A stretch of DNA of 64,000 nt from Nonomuraea sp. NBC_00507 (GCF_036013525.1 NZ_CP107853.1:6386001-6450000); one strand, 5' to 3'; shown: positions 16,535 to 26,653, numbered from the stretch's first letter. Translations and numbers: made by a program. The notes: generated by a model not told the origin, from the sequence alone.

Positions 16535-16989
16535 CCGCGAGCCGCGAGCTGCGGCTCCGGAGCGCGCACCGCCGCGCCGCGACGTGCCGCGTAGAGCGCG
16601 GAGGTGAACAGCAGCAGCGCGTTGAGCCCGTGCACGGCGCCGATCAGGGGAATGTCGTGGCCGAGGATGCCGAACGTGACCTGCAGGACGACGAGCAGGA
16701 CCACCAGGCCGGCCGCCTTGACGGCCCCCGGGACCTTCGCCCAGAAGGAGCTGATCAGCAGGAGCAGCGCGATGACGGGGATGGCGATCATGCCGTTGAT
16801 GCCGTGGATGATGAGGCCGATGAACTCGGGGAACGGCATGTCGCCGCTCTCGCCGAGCGTCTTGTCGAGCACGCCGCCCTCGCCGACCCACTTGCCCATC
16901 CCGGCGTCACCCCAGACCATGACCGCCGCCTGCACGGCCACCTCGATCGCCACCAGGTAGGCCAAGACCTTGTAGACGTGCTTCACCAC
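16531..16989 (-). CDS. Small four-helix membrane protein, partner of the multicopper oxidase
   Basis: The 152-residue product has four hydrophobic segments with conserved-looking His/Gly motifs (GLIIHGINGM, ILGHDIPLIGAVHGLNALL) that could bind haem or metal. It resembles DUF6220-type membrane proteins, with low certainty. GTG 16989 is chosen because GAGGGGAGG lies just upstream; the frame stays open further upstream without an RBS. It overlaps the oxidase start by four bases, so the two probably form one operon and one cell-surface function. Confidence 0.6.
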   Translation of the reverse strand: MVKHVYKVLAYLVAIEVAVQAAVMVWGDAGMGKWVGEGGVLDKTLGESGDMPFPEFIGLIIHGINGMIAIPVIALLLLISSFWAKVPGAVKAAGLVVLLVVLQVTFGILGHDIPLIGAVHGLNALLLFTSALYAARRGAAVRAPEPQLAARG

Positions 16990-17171
16990 GCCCTCCCCTC
17001 TCAAGAGACCGCTTGTCTCGCGTGTCACGGTAGGGAGCGCCACTTGGGGAGGAATGGTGGGCGACTTGGAACGTGCTTGGGGCGGCGGTCCCCGTCGCGT
17101 CGGCGAGCGGGGGTCGCGACCGTGGCGGAGCTTCACGGGCGGGCATACCTTCCGGCAAGTTGTCGTGGGGT

Positions 17172-17194
17172 CGCCCGCCTGCTCCGGGCGGGCG
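17172..17194 (+). other. Leader hairpin upstream of the GT39-like gene
   Basis: CGCCCGCC (17172-17179) pairs with GGCGGGCG (17187-17194) around a 7-base loop, 15 bases before the GTG start. It could terminate upstream transcription or affect translation. No riboswitch consensus is recognisable. Confidence 0.4.
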
Positions 17195-17209
17195 CGCTAA
17201 GAAGATCCG

Positions 17210-18661
17210 GTGGCATCGAACATGTCGTGGTGGCGCGCCGATCCGTGGCGGGCGCTGCTGATCCTGGTGGCCTGCTGCTATGGGATCGTGCAACTGATCG
17301 TCGTCACGCCCGGGATGGGGCTGGGGTGGGACGAGTCGATCTATGTCAGCCAGGTGGATCCGCGGGCGCCCGCGGCCGAGTTCATCGCGCCCCGCGCCCG
17401 GGGGATCACCTTGCTGGTCGCTCCGGTGGTGCTGGTCACCTCCTCGACGGAGGCGTTGCGGGTCTACCTCTGCCTGCTGTCCGCCCTGGCGTTGTACGCG
17501 TCGTTCGGGATCTGGCTGCGGGTGCGGGCCGGGGCGATGGCGCCGCTCGCCGCCCTGCTGTTCGCGTCCTTGTGGCTGTCGTTGTTCTACGGCGGCCAGG
17601 TCATGCCGAACCTGTGGGTCGCCTTCGGCGCGGTGGCCGCCGTCGGCTGCTTCCTGCGCTGCGTGCGGCCGGGCAGCGGGCGCGGCCCGGCGATCGGGCT
17701 GGCGCTGAGCGTGGCCGCGGTGGCCCTGCTGCGGCCGCCCGACAGCCTGTGGCTCGTGCTCGCGCTCGCGGCGGCACTCGCCCGGCCGGCGTGGCGGCAG
17801 GCCAAGGTCACCGCCGCCCTGGTCGCGGGGCTGGTCGTGGGCTGGGCTGACTGGATCGTCGAGGCGTACGCACGTTTCGGCGGGCTCGCCGCCCGCTGGC
17901 AGGCCGCCGGCGCGGCGAACGAGACCGGCCTGCACGTCACCCTGCTCGAACACGCCCGCGCCCTCAACGGCCCGCTGCTCTGCCGCCCTCCCGCGCACTG
18001 CGGGCCCGTCCCGCCGTCCTGGCTGCTGTGGGCAAGCGCGATCCCCGTTCTCGTCCTGCTCGGCCTGTACGCGGCCCGGCGGCGCGGACACCTGGCCGCC
18101 TGCGCGGTGCCGGCCCTCGCCGGCCTGCTGATGGGCCTGCCGTACGTCTTCCTGGTCGGGTACGCGGCACCCCGCTTCTTGCTTCCCGCGTACGCGTTGC
18201 TGGCGCTGCCGATCGCGTACGGCGTCCTCCGGCTGCTGGAGCATCGGCCGCGACGGGCCCTTGCCGGCCTCGTGGCCGCGGGCTTCCTCGCCCAGTTCAC
18301 CCTGCAGGGGCTCACACTGGACAAGGTCGTCGCCCCCCGGCTGGCCAAACGCCAGGCCGACGTCGAGGTCGCGCGCGCGTTGAGCGCCCTGGACCTGCGC
18401 CCGCCCTGCCTGGTGTACGGCGAGCACGCGGCGATGATCGCCTACCGGGTGGGCTGCGAGTCGTACACGATCCTGCGCTGGCCGCAGCAGTCGGCGGCCC
18501 CCGCCCCGATACGCGCCGCCCAGAGCGCGGGCAAACACGTGGTCGCCGTCGACAGGGGCCGGCAGGCCGCCGCGCCCTTCCTGCTGGACTGGGAATGGAG
18601 GCCGCTGCCGGAAGCACGGCCCGGTACGTGGCAGGCGTACCTGCCCCCGCCGCACTCGTAA
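17210..18661 (+). CDS. Polytopic membrane glycosyltransferase, GT39/ArnT-like
   Basis: The 483-residue protein has about ten membrane helices and begins with a short periplasmic loop carrying GWDESIYVSQVDPR, the acidic D-E pair expected at the first loop of GT-C fold mannosyl/arabinosyl transferases. The C-terminal 100 residues are soluble. Substrate and acceptor are unknown; family members use polyprenyl-phosphate sugars at the outer membrane face. GTG 17210 is the longest start; ATG 17222 is possible. It is monocistronic, downstream of a leader hairpin. Confidence 0.7.
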   Translation: MASNMSWWRADPWRALLILVACCYGIVQLIVVTPGMGLGWDESIYVSQVDPRAPAAEFIAPRARGITLLVAPVVLVTSSTEALRVYLCLLSALALYASFGIWLRVRAGAMAPLAALLFASLWLSLFYGGQVMPNLWVAFGAVAAVGCFLRCVRPGSGRGPAIGLALSVAAVALLRPPDSLWLVLALAAALARPAWRQAKVTAALVAGLVVGWADWIVEAYARFGGLAARWQAAGAANETGLHVTLLEHARALNGPLLCRPPAHCGPVPPSWLLWASAIPVLVLLGLYAARRRGHLAACAVPALAGLLMGLPYVFLVGYAAPRFLLPAYALLALPIAYGVLRLLEHRPRRALAGLVAAGFLAQFTLQGLTLDKVVAPRLAKRQADVEVARALSALDLRPPCLVYGEHAAMIAYRVGCESYTILRWPQQSAAPAPIRAAQSAGKHVVAVDRGRQAAAPFLLDWEWRPLPEARPGTWQAYLPPPHS

Positions 18662-18793
18662 GCCCGGCCCGGTGGGTGACCGGTGGGTGAGCGGAAACAC
18701 ATCGACGGCTGATCCAGGCCGGACCCGATCATAAGCGACGAATGGAACAATTTCGTGTTTGTGTTATGCGAGTGGTGATTCTCCCGTCTCCTG

Positions 18794-18816
18794 TCCGGAG
18801 CTACGGAGGCTCCGGA
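18794..18816 (+). promoter_or_regulatory. Hairpin in the leader of the sigma factor gene
   Basis: TCCGGAGC (18794-18801) and GCTCCGGA (18809-18816) form an 8-bp stem with a 7-base loop. It ends two bases before the GAGG RBS (18819-18822) of the ECF gene and may modulate its translation. Confidence 0.4.
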
Positions 18817-18828
18817 TCGAGGTAATGG

Positions 18829-20553
18829 ATGTACGCACGGCCGACGTACGAGGTGGAAACGGTGCTCGCGGCCCGGGCGGGCGACCGCGCCGCCGTCGAC
18901 GAGCTGGTCAGAAGCCACCTGCCGCTCGTGTACAACATCGCCGGCCGGGCCATGAACGGCCATCCGGACGTGGACGACGTCGTCCAGGAGACGATGGCCC
19001 GGGTCGTGACCGGCCTGTCCGGGCTGCGCGACCCGGAGAGCTACCGCTCATGGCTGGTCGCCATCACCATGAACCAGGTACGGGAGTGGCGGCGGGCCAC
19101 GGCCGCCACCCTGTCCGCCCTCGACGAGGCCCTGGGCCTGCCCGATCCGGGCGCCGACTTCGCCGCCGTCACGATCACCCGCCTCCGCCTGTCCGGGCAG
19201 CGCAGGGAGACCGCGGAGGCCGCCCGCTGGCTCGACGCCGACGACCGCGAGGTGCTCGCGCTGTGGTGGCTGGAGGTCGCGGGGGAGCTCACCAGGGCCG
19301 AGCTGGCCGCCGGGCTGGGAGCGAACGAGCAGCACGCCGCCGTCCGCGTGCAGCGCACCAAACGCCGCCTGGAGAGCGCCCGCGCCGTGGTGCGCGCCCT
19401 CACCGGCACCTGCCCGGAGCTGGCCGCGGCGGCGGCGCGCTGGGACAGGGCGCCGTCCGACCTGTGGCGCAAGCGGCTGTTCCGGCACGTGCGCGAATGC
19501 CCGGCGTGCAGCGCCCAGGCGTCCGATCTGGTGCCGGCCGACCGGCTGCTGGCCGGGATCGGCCTGGTGGCCATCCCCGCGGGCACCGTGATCGGCCTCG
19601 TCGAGCTCGCCCGCACCGCCGCCGTGCCGGTGGTGAAAGCGGGCCTGCTGGCCAAGGGCAAGGCCGCGGCCGGTTCACTGCTGGCGGCCAAGCCCGTCGC
19701 GGTCGCGGCGGCCGGCGCGACGGTGATCGCCGGGGGAGCGATGGTCGTCCAGACCATCAGGCCCGACGACGCGCCCCCCGAACGCGCGGTTCCAGTGATC
19801 GCCACCTCATCGCCCGCGACCGCCCGGCGCTCACCCGCCCCGTCGGCGCCAGCCGTCACCGCGCGTCCGCTGAAAAGCCCTCAGGCGAGCCTGTACGGCC
19901 GCACCGTCGACACGGTGGACCAGGCCCCGCCGATGAACCGTCCGCCGGCCCCGCTGCCCCGGCGCCGCGCCGGCCAGGTCGCGTTCGCCGGCGAGTACGG
20001 GCACGCCCGGTTCGGCGGACCTGGGCTGACGAAGCGGGGCCACTACCTCACGATCACGGGACGAGGCTACTTCCTGATCCGCTTGGGGATCCTGTACCAC
20101 AACCGGGTCGGTCCCATCCAGCCCGTCACCTGGACCGGGCTGAAGGGCAAGCTGTTCCACGTGGCCTCCGGGGGCGGGCAACGCATGGATGACGAGCAGT
20201 CGCCGGGCGTCACCAAGATGGGCTCCGCGGAGACGGGTTTCGCCCAGTTGCCCAGCGGACACCAGCCGAGATGGCAGAACGAGTTCTACTACGTCGACGG
20301 CAGCGTCACCGTGCACAACAACGACAGCGGCGGCGGCAGCACGGACGTCGACTTCACCGTCGTGCCCAAGACCTGGGAGGACGTCTGGGCCGACATCTCG
20401 GCCAAGCCTGATCGCGCCAGGGGGATCCTCCGCTACGGCCTGACCCGCGACACCGGCGACGATCGAGCCCCCGTCCCGCAGTACGTCACCAGGAAACGAC
20501 CCGCGGACCCGGCCCTGGTCCCGCAGCGCAGCCAGGTCTCGGCTGCCCGATGA
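18829..20553 (+). CDS. ECF sigma factor fused to zinc-finger anti-sigma motif, membrane segments and large C-terminal domain
   Basis: The 574-residue protein starts with sigma region 2 (about 10-80: AVDELVRSHLPLVYNIAGR, DVDDVVQETMARV) and region 4 (about 120-190: LDADDREVLALWWL, QHAAVRVQRTKRRL). A HVRECPAC motif (H219-x3-C223-x2-C226) follows, the zinc anti-sigma signature. Two hydrophobic stretches (about 240-260 and 284-306) and a Pro/Ser/Thr linker lead to a C-terminal domain of about 250 residues that I do not recognise. Such fusions are known among ECF families; release would need proteolysis or a conformational change. ATG 18829 has GAGG 6 bases upstream. No separate anti-sigma gene is present. 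Confidence 0.85.
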   Translation: MYARPTYEVETVLAARAGDRAAVDELVRSHLPLVYNIAGRAMNGHPDVDDVVQETMARVVTGLSGLRDPESYRSWLVAITMNQVREWRRATAATLSALDEALGLPDPGADFAAVTITRLRLSGQRRETAEAARWLDADDREVLALWWLEVAGELTRAELAAGLGANEQHAAVRVQRTKRRLESARAVVRALTGTCPELAAAAARWDRAPSDLWRKRLFRHVRECPACSAQASDLVPADRLLAGIGLVAIPAGTVIGLVELARTAAVPVVKAGLLAKGKAAAGSLLAAKPVAVAAAGATVIAGGAMVVQTIRPDDAPPERAVPVIATSSPATARRSPAPSAPAVTARPLKSPQASLYGRTVDTVDQAPPMNRPPAPLPRRRAGQVAFAGEYGHARFGGPGLTKRGHYLTITGRGYFLIRLGILYHNRVGPIQPVTWTGLKGKLFHVASGGGQRMDDEQSPGVTKMGSAETGFAQLPSGHQPRWQNEFYYVDGSVTVHNNDSGGGSTDVDFTVVPKTWEDVWADISAKPDRARGILRYGLTRDTGDDRAPVPQYVTRKRPADPALVPQRSQVSAAR

Positions 20554-20555
20554 CC

Positions 20556-20587
20556 GGCCCGCTTCCCCACGGGGGCGGAAGCGGGCC
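20556..20587. terminator. Strong bidirectional hairpin terminator
   Basis: GGCCCGCTTCC (20556-20566) is the exact reverse complement of GGAAGCGGGCC (20577-20587); the 11-bp stem has a 10-base loop. It starts 3 bases after the sigma factor stop and 34 bases beyond the convergent methyltransferase stop. Confidence 0.8.
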
Positions 20588-20620
20588 ACCTCCTCACCGA
20601 GCTCCGGAACGAGCCGACGG

Positions 20621-21442
20621 TCACGGTTTGCGGGCGACCCCGCAGAACGCGTCCACCTCGTCGGGCGTGCCGAACACGTCGGCTTCCACCCGCCAGCGGG
20701 AGACGGACACGACACCCGGCTCCACCAGCTCCAGCCCGTCGAAGAACGGGGCGAGCTCGGCGGGGGTGCGCAGCCGGTAGTGGTAGCCCTCGCCCCGCTC
20801 GCGCAGCCGCTCGGCTTCGGCGGCCGCGTCCGGCTTGACGACGTTGGTGCCGTCCTCGAACACCAGGTAGCTGCCGGACGGCAGCGCGTCCATCAGCTGC
20901 TTCACCAGCGCGTATGCCTGATCGTCGGCCATGATGGTGCCCATCACGCCCAAGAGCATGACCGCCGTCGGCTGGGCGAAGTCCAGCGTCTTGCCCGCGG
21001 CCGCCAGGATGGCGTCCGGGTCGCGCACGTCGGCCTCGATGTAGTCGCAGGCGCCCTGGGGGTCGCTGGTGAGCAGCGCCCGGGCGTGCACCAGCACGAG
21101 GGGGTCGTTGTCGACGTACACGATGCGGCTGGACGGATGCACCCCTTGGGCCACCTCGTGGGTGTTGTCCACGGTCGGCAGGCCGGTGCCGATGTCCAGG
21201 AACTGCCGGATGCCCACCTCGCCGGCGAGGAACCGGACGGCCCGCCCCAGGAACGCCCGGGCGTGCCGGGCGATGTCCTCCATGCCGGGATAGGCGTCCT
21301 TGAGCTTGGCGGCCAGCTCCCGGTCGACCGGATAGTTGTCCTTCCCGCCCAGCCAGTAGTTCCAGACCCTGGCTTGGTGCGGCCGGGTGGTGTCGATCCT
21401 GGCGAGCAGCTCCGGATCCGGCACGGGGGAGTCATCCGTCAC
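20621..21442 (-). CDS. SAM-dependent methyltransferase, DUF574 family
   Basis: The 273-residue protein is a full-length DUF574 member: NYWLGGKDNYPVDRE, the SAM loop DIGTGLPTVDNTHE, VVYVDNDP-like IVYVDNDPLV, and LAPFFDGLELVEPGVV, ending CGVARKP. The start is GTG 21442. It is the intact paralogue of the gene at 2278 and shows how that gene should end. Family function is unknown despite many copies per genome in filamentous actinomycetes. Confidence 0.88.
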   Translation of the reverse strand: MTDDSPVPDPELLARIDTTRPHQARVWNYWLGGKDNYPVDRELAAKLKDAYPGMEDIARHARAFLGRAVRFLAGEVGIRQFLDIGTGLPTVDNTHEVAQGVHPSSRIVYVDNDPLVLVHARALLTSDPQGACDYIEADVRDPDAILAAAGKTLDFAQPTAVMLLGVMGTIMADDQAYALVKQLMDALPSGSYLVFEDGTNVVKPDAAAEAERLRERGEGYHYRLRTPAELAPFFDGLELVEPGVVSVSRWRVEADVFGTPDEVDAFCGVARKP

Positions 21443-21536
21443 GAGAGGTCCACCTCATAAGCGGCGTCTGCGGGGTTTCAAGATAGCGCACGAAGCAAGA
21501 GAGGGATTTGACGGTTGACGGACCCTCTCGTCGGAG

Positions 21537-22982
21537 GTGGCCGGGTACGTCGCGATCGTGACCACGCAGACCGAGGCCGCGCGCAAGATGTCGCTGCCGG
21601 CGCTGACCGCGATGGTCGTCGGGTCCATGGTCGGCGCCGGGGTGTTCTCACTGCCGCGGAACTTCGCGCAGGCCACCGGCGTCTTCGGGGCGTTGGTCGC
21701 GTGGCTGATCGCCGGCGTGGGCATGCTCATGCTGGCCCTGGTGTTCCAGACGCTGGCCGTGCGCAAGCCGCAGCTGGATGCCGGCGTGTACGCCTACGCC
21801 AAGGCCGGGTTCGGCCAGTTCCCCGGCTTCTTCTCCGCGTTCGGCTACTGGGCCAGCGCCTGCGTCGGCAACGTCACCTACTGGGTGCTGATCAAGTCCA
21901 CCCTCGGCGCGATCGTGCCCGCCTTCGGCGAAGGGGCCACGCTGCTGGCGGTGGTCGTGTCCGCGGTCGGTGTGTGGGCCTTCCACTTCATGATCCTGCG
22001 CGGCGTCAAGGAGGCCGCGAGGATCAACCAGATCGTCACGGTCGCGAAGGTGCTGCCCATCCTGGCGTTCGTGGTGATCCTCGCGGTCGCCGTGAAGGGC
22101 GGGGTGTTCTCGGCCAACCTGTACGGCGGCCCCGAAGGGCTGTTCGAGCAGATCAGGGCGACCATGCTGGCGACGGTGTTCGTGTTCCTCGGGGTGGAGG
22201 GCGCCAGCGTCTACTCCCGGTACGCGCGCCGCCGCGCCGACGTGGGACGGGCGACCGTGCTGGGCTTCCTCGGCGTGCTGGCGCTGTTCGCCTCCGTCAC
22301 CATCCTGTCGTACGGCGCGCTGCCGCAGCAGGAGCTGGCCGGCCTGCGCCAGCCGTCGATGGCCGGCGTGCTGGAGTCGGTGGTGGGCCGTTGGGGCTCG
22401 ACGTTCATCTCGATCGGGCTGATCGTGTCGGTGCTGGGCGCGTACCTGGCCTGGACGCTCATGGCGGCGGAGGTGTTGTTCGTGGCCGCCAAGGACAGGG
22501 ACATGCCCGTCTTCCTCACCCGCGAGAACGTTCACGACGTGCCGGTCGCGGCCCTGGTGATGACCAGCGCGCTCATCACCTGCGTGCTGGCCGTCACGCT
22601 CTTGTCCGAGGACGCCTTCACCTTCACCCTTGAGCTCACCAGCGCGCTGTCGCTGATCCCGTACCTGCTGGCCGCCGGCTACGCGCTGCGGCTCACGCTC
22701 AGCGGCGAGACCTACGACGCCGACCCCCGGGGCCGGAACAAGGACGTGGCGATCGCCGCCCTCGCGACGTTCTACACCGCGTTCCTCATCGTCGCGGCCG
22801 GCCCGACGTTCCTGCTGCTGTCCTGCCTCATCTACGCCCCAGGCACGATCCTGTTCGTGCTCACCAGGCGTGAGCACGGCATGCGCGTGTTCTCCCCCGC
22901 GGAATTCGCCCTGTTCGCCGTCACCGTCATCGGGGCCGTCATCGCGCTCGCCGGCCTGGTCATGGGATGGCTCACCATCTAG
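21537..22982 (+). CDS. arcD: APC-family basic amino acid antiporter, probable arginine/ornithine exchanger
   Basis: The protein of up to 481 residues has twelve helices and APC-family motifs ([36 protein letters not shown]). It lies 17 bases upstream of arginine deiminase, with which arginine/ornithine antiporters are commonly paired. The start is uncertain: GTG 21537, GTG 21558 and ATG 21588 (with GAGG nearby) are all possible, the last being closest to the usual family start. Specificity for arginine/ornithine is inferred from the neighbour. Confidence 0.8.
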   Translation: MAGYVAIVTTQTEAARKMSLPALTAMVVGSMVGAGVFSLPRNFAQATGVFGALVAWLIAGVGMLMLALVFQTLAVRKPQLDAGVYAYAKAGFGQFPGFFSAFGYWASACVGNVTYWVLIKSTLGAIVPAFGEGATLLAVVVSAVGVWAFHFMILRGVKEAARINQIVTVAKVLPILAFVVILAVAVKGGVFSANLYGGPEGLFEQIRATMLATVFVFLGVEGASVYSRYARRRADVGRATVLGFLGVLALFASVTILSYGALPQQELAGLRQPSMAGVLESVVGRWGSTFISIGLIVSVLGAYLAWTLMAAEVLFVAAKDRDMPVFLTRENVHDVPVAALVMTSALITCVLAVTLLSEDAFTFTLELTSALSLIPYLLAAGYALRLTLSGETYDADPRGRNKDVAIAALATFYTAFLIVAAGPTFLLLSCLIYAPGTILFVLTRREHGMRVFSPAEFALFAVTVIGAVIALAGLVMGWLTI

Positions 22983-22999
22983 CCCGTGAAGGAGAGACC

Positions 23000-24259
23000 A
23001 TGAACGACCAGCCTTTCGGCGTGCACTCCGAGGTGGGGACGCTGCGCAAGGTCATCGTCCACCGGCCGGACCTCAGCCTGCGCCGGCTGACCCCGGGCAA
23101 CAAGGACGTGCTGCTGTTCGACGACATCCTGTGGGTGGAGCAGGCCCAGGTCGAGCACGACGCGTTCGTCCAGGTGATGCGCGAGCGCGGCGTCGAGGTG
23201 TTCTACCACCACGAGCTCCTCGCCCAGGCGCTGGAGGCGAGCTTCGACGCCAAGCAGCACGCCATCGAGCAGGCCGTCACCCACCTGACCGTCGGCCCGG
23301 CCCTCGTCGACGTCGTCCGCGAGACGCTGGCCGGCTGGAGCGGCGACAAGCTCGCCACGCACCTGATCGGCGGGCTGTCGAAGGAGGAGTTCGGCATCGC
23401 CGATCTGGACGGCTCCTCCCTGGTCGCGGCCTCGGCCGACCCGCGCGCGTTCATCCTGGCGCCGCTGCCCAACTCGTTGTACCAGCGTGACCCGGTGGCC
23501 TGGTTGTACGGCGGCGTCTCGATGAACCCGATGTTCTACCACGCCCGCCTGCTGGAGACGATGAACCAGTCCACCATCTACCACCACCACCCGATGTTCG
23601 CCGAGGACGACTTCTCCTACTGGTACCCGTACGGCGGCGAGGACGAGCGGCTCCACGAGGAGTCCTACGGAACGGCCGCGATGGAAGGCGGCGACATGAT
23701 GCCCATCGGCCACAAGACGGTGGCCATCGGCATCAGCGAGCGCACCAACCCGCGCACCATCGAGCACCTCGCCCTGTCGTTGTTCGCCGCCGGGGCGGCC
23801 GAGCGGGTGATCGCCGTGGACATCCCGAAATCCCGCTCCTACATGCATCTCGACACCGTCTTCACGTTCCTGGACGTCGACAAGGCCAGCGCGTACCCGC
23901 CGTTCCTGGAGGCCGCCACCACCTTTTCGCTGCGCCCCGGCGACAAGAGCGGCACCCTGGAGGTGCACCGCGACCGCAGCCTGCCGGCCGCCCTGCGTGA
24001 GGCGCTGCGCCTGACCGAGCTGGACATCGTCCCCACCGGCGGCGACGACTACCAGCAGGCCAGGGAGCAGTGGGACTCCGGGAACAACTTCTTCGCCCTG
24101 TCACCTGGCGTGGTCGTCGGTTACCACAAGAATCAGTTCACCAACCGGAAGCTCCGTGAGCACGGCGTCGAGGTCATCGAGATCGAGGGCTTCGAGCTCG
24201 GCAAGGGGCGCGGCGGCACCCACTGCATGACCTGCCCCCTTCAGCGGGACGCCATCTGA
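23000..24259 (+). CDS. arcA: Arginine deiminase
   Basis: The 419-residue enzyme hydrolyses arginine to citrulline and ammonia. The guanidino-modifying fold motifs are present: [44 protein letters not shown] and the C-terminal nucleophile in [13 protein letters not shown] (Cys409). ATG 23000 follows AAGGAGAG. It is coupled to the APC antiporter, but no ornithine carbamoyltransferase or carbamate kinase follows, so the ADI pathway is incomplete here. The last 19 bases overlap the convergent copper gene. Confidence 0.95.
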   Translation: MNDQPFGVHSEVGTLRKVIVHRPDLSLRRLTPGNKDVLLFDDILWVEQAQVEHDAFVQVMRERGVEVFYHHELLAQALEASFDAKQHAIEQAVTHLTVGPALVDVVRETLAGWSGDKLATHLIGGLSKEEFGIADLDGSSLVAASADPRAFILAPLPNSLYQRDPVAWLYGGVSMNPMFYHARLLETMNQSTIYHHHPMFAEDDFSYWYPYGGEDERLHEESYGTAAMEGGDMMPIGHKTVAIGISERTNPRTIEHLALSLFAAGAAERVIAVDIPKSRSYMHLDTVFTFLDVDKASAYPPFLEAATTFSLRPGDKSGTLEVHRDRSLPAALREALRLTELDIVPTGGDDYQQAREQWDSGNNFFALSPGVVVGYHKNQFTNRKLREHGVEVIEIEGFELGKGRGGTHCMTCPLQRDAI

Positions 24260-25998
24260 GACGCACGCGCCTCGGCGGCCGGTCGCACTGCCACCGGCGT
24301 GAGCGCGAGCAGCGGCACGAGCAGGTAAACGGCTCCCGCCAGACGCTGGTCGGCGAGGAGGCCGGGCGCGCCCGACGGAGCCGCGGCCGCGAACCAGTCC
24401 GCCGCGACCGGCGGCCCCACGAGCAGGTACACCCCGACCACGAGGTGCACGCCGGCCACCACCGCCAGCAGCCGGACCCGCGCCGCCCACGGGAACGGCC
24501 CTGGCGGCGGGTCGCCGCCGACCAGCACCCACGACACCGCCAGCCCCAGCCCGAGGAACACCACCCCCGTGACCAGGTGCGCGGCATACCCGGCCAGCGA
24601 CCACGGCAGCCACCCCGTCGTATACAGCAGGAGGAACGGCACCGGATAGGCGATCATGAGGACGGCCGGCCGGGTGAAAGCCGTGACGGTCCTGCCCGCC
24701 AGCGTGAGGGGTGCGCCCGCGCACAACAGGAGCGGAACGACGACGGCGAGCACGACGTGCTGCAGCGCCTGCACCGACAACATGGCCCGCGCGTAGCCGC
24801 CGACCCCGCCGACCAGGACCAGCGCCGCCAGTGCCAGCCCGGCGTACCAGGCGAACGTGCGGCCGGACGGCCACGCCGGAACCCTGCGCAGGCCGGCCAG
24901 ATACCCGGCCGCGGGCAGCGCCAGCAGCAGGATGATCAGCGCGTCCGGGCGCACCTCGCTGATCAGCGCGCCAGGGGAGAACGGCGCGAGGTCGTACCCC
25001 AGCGCGCCATGCCCCGATCCTTCGCCGCCTGCCGGCGGGGGAGTGCGGGACAGGCCGACGGCCAGCCCCGTCGCCGCCGCCATCACGCCGACCTCACCTG
25101 CCGCGAGCCGCACGAACGTGCCGCGTACCCCGCGGTCGGCGACGCCCATGACGGTGCGGCGCCGGTGGTTCCAGCCGAACCAGCCGAGCACCGCCAGCGT
25201 GGCCACCTTGGCCAGCAGGAGCAGTCCGTACGGGGTCCGCCACAGATCGGACGGCGCGCCCAGCCGAACCCACGCGCCGGCCAGGCCGGAGAAGGCCACC
25301 GCGGCGAAGCAGCACAAGGCGATCGCGCTGAACCTGGGCAGCACCACCGGCAGGTCGTCCGAGCGGCGGAAGTGGACGAGCAGCGCGCCCAGGCCGCCGG
25401 CCCACAACGAGGCCGCCACGAGATGCGCCATCAGCGCCGACACAGCGAGGTCGTGGTCGGCGGCCGAGGCGGCATGACCCACATAGGCGGGCGGCAGCAG
25501 CCCGAACACGGCGATCGCCAGCGGGATCCACCGGGGCAGCCGCCGCGCGTACGTGGCCGCCGCCACCACGAAGGTCACGCCCAGCACGACCAGCAGGGCC
25601 TGGGTCTGGGGGAGCAGCGTGCCGATGTTCAGCCGGCCGGGCGTGGCGAGGAGCTCCGCCACCGGCATCGGGATGAAGCTCGACAACGTCAGCACGTAGC
25701 TCAGCAGCGTGGTGAACGCCCAGCCCAGCGCCCACCAGCCCGCCGCGCACAGGCACCGCGCCGGCTCGGCCGACCCGGCGGGGGCCAGCACGGCGGCCAG
25801 CAGCGTGCCCACGCAGGCGACCGCGCACACGACGTGGAGGAATCGCGTCAGCGGCAGCCCCCAGTCCGTCAGCGGACCCGCCGTGGGCAGGCCGGGGATC
25901 GCCGGCGCACCCGCGCCGCCGCCGAACCGCAGCACCGCGACCAGCACTACGACCCCCACACCGACCGCGAACCCGGCATACACCGTCTTCCACCGCAT
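24241..25998 (-). CDS. CopD-CtaG fusion: copper import/resistance domain plus cytochrome oxidase assembly domain
   Basis: The 585-residue polytopic protein has an N-terminal CopD-like half (about 50-310, with [44 protein letters not shown]) and a C-terminal CtaG-like half (about 350-570, with [27 protein letters not shown]). His/Met-rich helices suit copper handling in the membrane, possibly loading of cytochrome c oxidase or other cuproenzymes. The fusion is a recognised actinobacterial layout. It lies 93 bases downstream of another small membrane protein in the same direction and may be co-transcribed with it. Confidence 0.85.
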   Translation of the reverse strand: MRWKTVYAGFAVGVGVVVLVAVLRFGGGAGAPAIPGLPTAGPLTDWGLPLTRFLHVVCAVACVGTLLAAVLAPAGSAEPARCLCAAGWWALGWAFTTLLSYVLTLSSFIPMPVAELLATPGRLNIGTLLPQTQALLVVLGVTFVVAAATYARRLPRWIPLAIAVFGLLPPAYVGHAASAADHDLAVSALMAHLVAASLWAGGLGALLVHFRRSDDLPVVLPRFSAIALCCFAAVAFSGLAGAWVRLGAPSDLWRTPYGLLLLAKVATLAVLGWFGWNHRRRTVMGVADRGVRGTFVRLAAGEVGVMAAATGLAVGLSRTPPPAGGEGSGHGALGYDLAPFSPGALISEVRPDALIILLLALPAAGYLAGLRRVPAWPSGRTFAWYAGLALAALVLVGGVGGYARAMLSVQALQHVVLAVVVPLLLCAGAPLTLAGRTVTAFTRPAVLMIAYPVPFLLLYTTGWLPWSLAGYAAHLVTGVVFLGLGLAVSWVLVGGDPPPGPFPWAARVRLLAVVAGVHLVVGVYLLVGPPVAADWFAAAAPSGAPGLLADQRLAGAVYLLVPLLALTPVAVRPAAEARASQMASR

Positions 25999-26091
25999 AC
26001 GAGGGGTACGCAGGGCCGGCCCCGCCGGTTCACCCGCCCACGGCGGTGGCGCGGATCGTTCGGAGAGGGGCGGAGATGCGCCGCGTGCGGG

Positions 26092-26574
26092 TCAGGCGGG
26101 CGGCACCGCGCCGGGGCGGACGATCATGAGGACCACGACGACCGCCCACACGAGGTTGTAGACGCCGGCGAGCATCGACAGCGTCCGGAGCCTCCGGCCG
26201 TCATCGGGCGTGCTGAGCGCCGCGCGCTGGCGCGGGTAGATCTGCGTGGCCAGCAGCCCGCCCGCCACGATGGTGAGCACCATGGCGACGTTGATCCAGA
26301 TTTCGCCCATCCGGCCCTGGACGAGGGCCAGCGCGATCCCGGCTACTGGGACGATGAGGCCGAAGGCGGCGTACCCGCCGGTGATGCGGTGCAGCAAGGC
26401 GGCCACGGCCGGGCTGCGCTCACCCGGCGGGCTCGCGGACGGACTCGGCTCATCCGGCGGGCCCGCGGCCGGGGCGAGCGGCGCGTAGCGAGGAAACAGG
26501 CTCGCGGCGACGGCCGAGCCGCCGACGAACACGATGCTGGCGAGCACGTGTATCGACAGCAGGACATGATCCAT
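26092..26574 (-). CDS. Small four-helix membrane protein (CopD/DUF2269-like)
   Basis: The 160-residue protein has four hydrophobic helices and begins MDHVLLSIHVLASIVFVGGSAVA, as in small CopD- or DUF2269-type proteins with conserved His in helix 1. A Pro/Ser-rich loop (about 38-54) separates helices 1 and 2. ATG 26574 is supported by GGAGGAG 6-12 bases upstream. Two CTTCAG-N5-CTGAAG palindromes cover its promoter. Function unknown; association with the CopD-CtaG gene hints at copper or respiration. Confidence 0.65.
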   Translation of the reverse strand: MDHVLLSIHVLASIVFVGGSAVAASLFPRYAPLAPAAGPPDEPSPSASPPGERSPAVAALLHRITGGYAAFGLIVPVAGIALALVQGRMGEIWINVAMVLTIVAGGLLATQIYPRQRAALSTPDDGRRLRTLSMLAGVYNLVWAVVVVLMIVRPGAVPPA

Positions 26575-26589
26575 GGGAACTCCTCCAAC

Positions 26590-26634
26590 CTTCAGTTCAC
26601 CTGAAGCCTAGCCCAAGCTTCAGGCGGTCTGAAG
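26590..26634 (-). promoter_or_regulatory. Twin palindromic operators over the 26092-26574 promoter
   Basis: Two CTTCAG-N5-CTGAAG palindromes occur at 26590-26606 and 26618-26634, with 28 bp between centres. On the minus strand TTCAGA (26633-26628) and TAGGCT (26610-26605), 17 bases apart, could be the -35 and -10, so the two palindromes would cover both promoter elements. The form suits a dimeric MarR- or TetR-type repressor. Confidence 0.6.
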
Positions 26635-26653
26635 GTCGGGTTCCCGCGCGAGA

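Noticed and set aside
17172..17194. Riboswitch upstream of the GT39-like gene
   Set aside because: Only one simple hairpin is visible and no aptamer consensus can be recognised.
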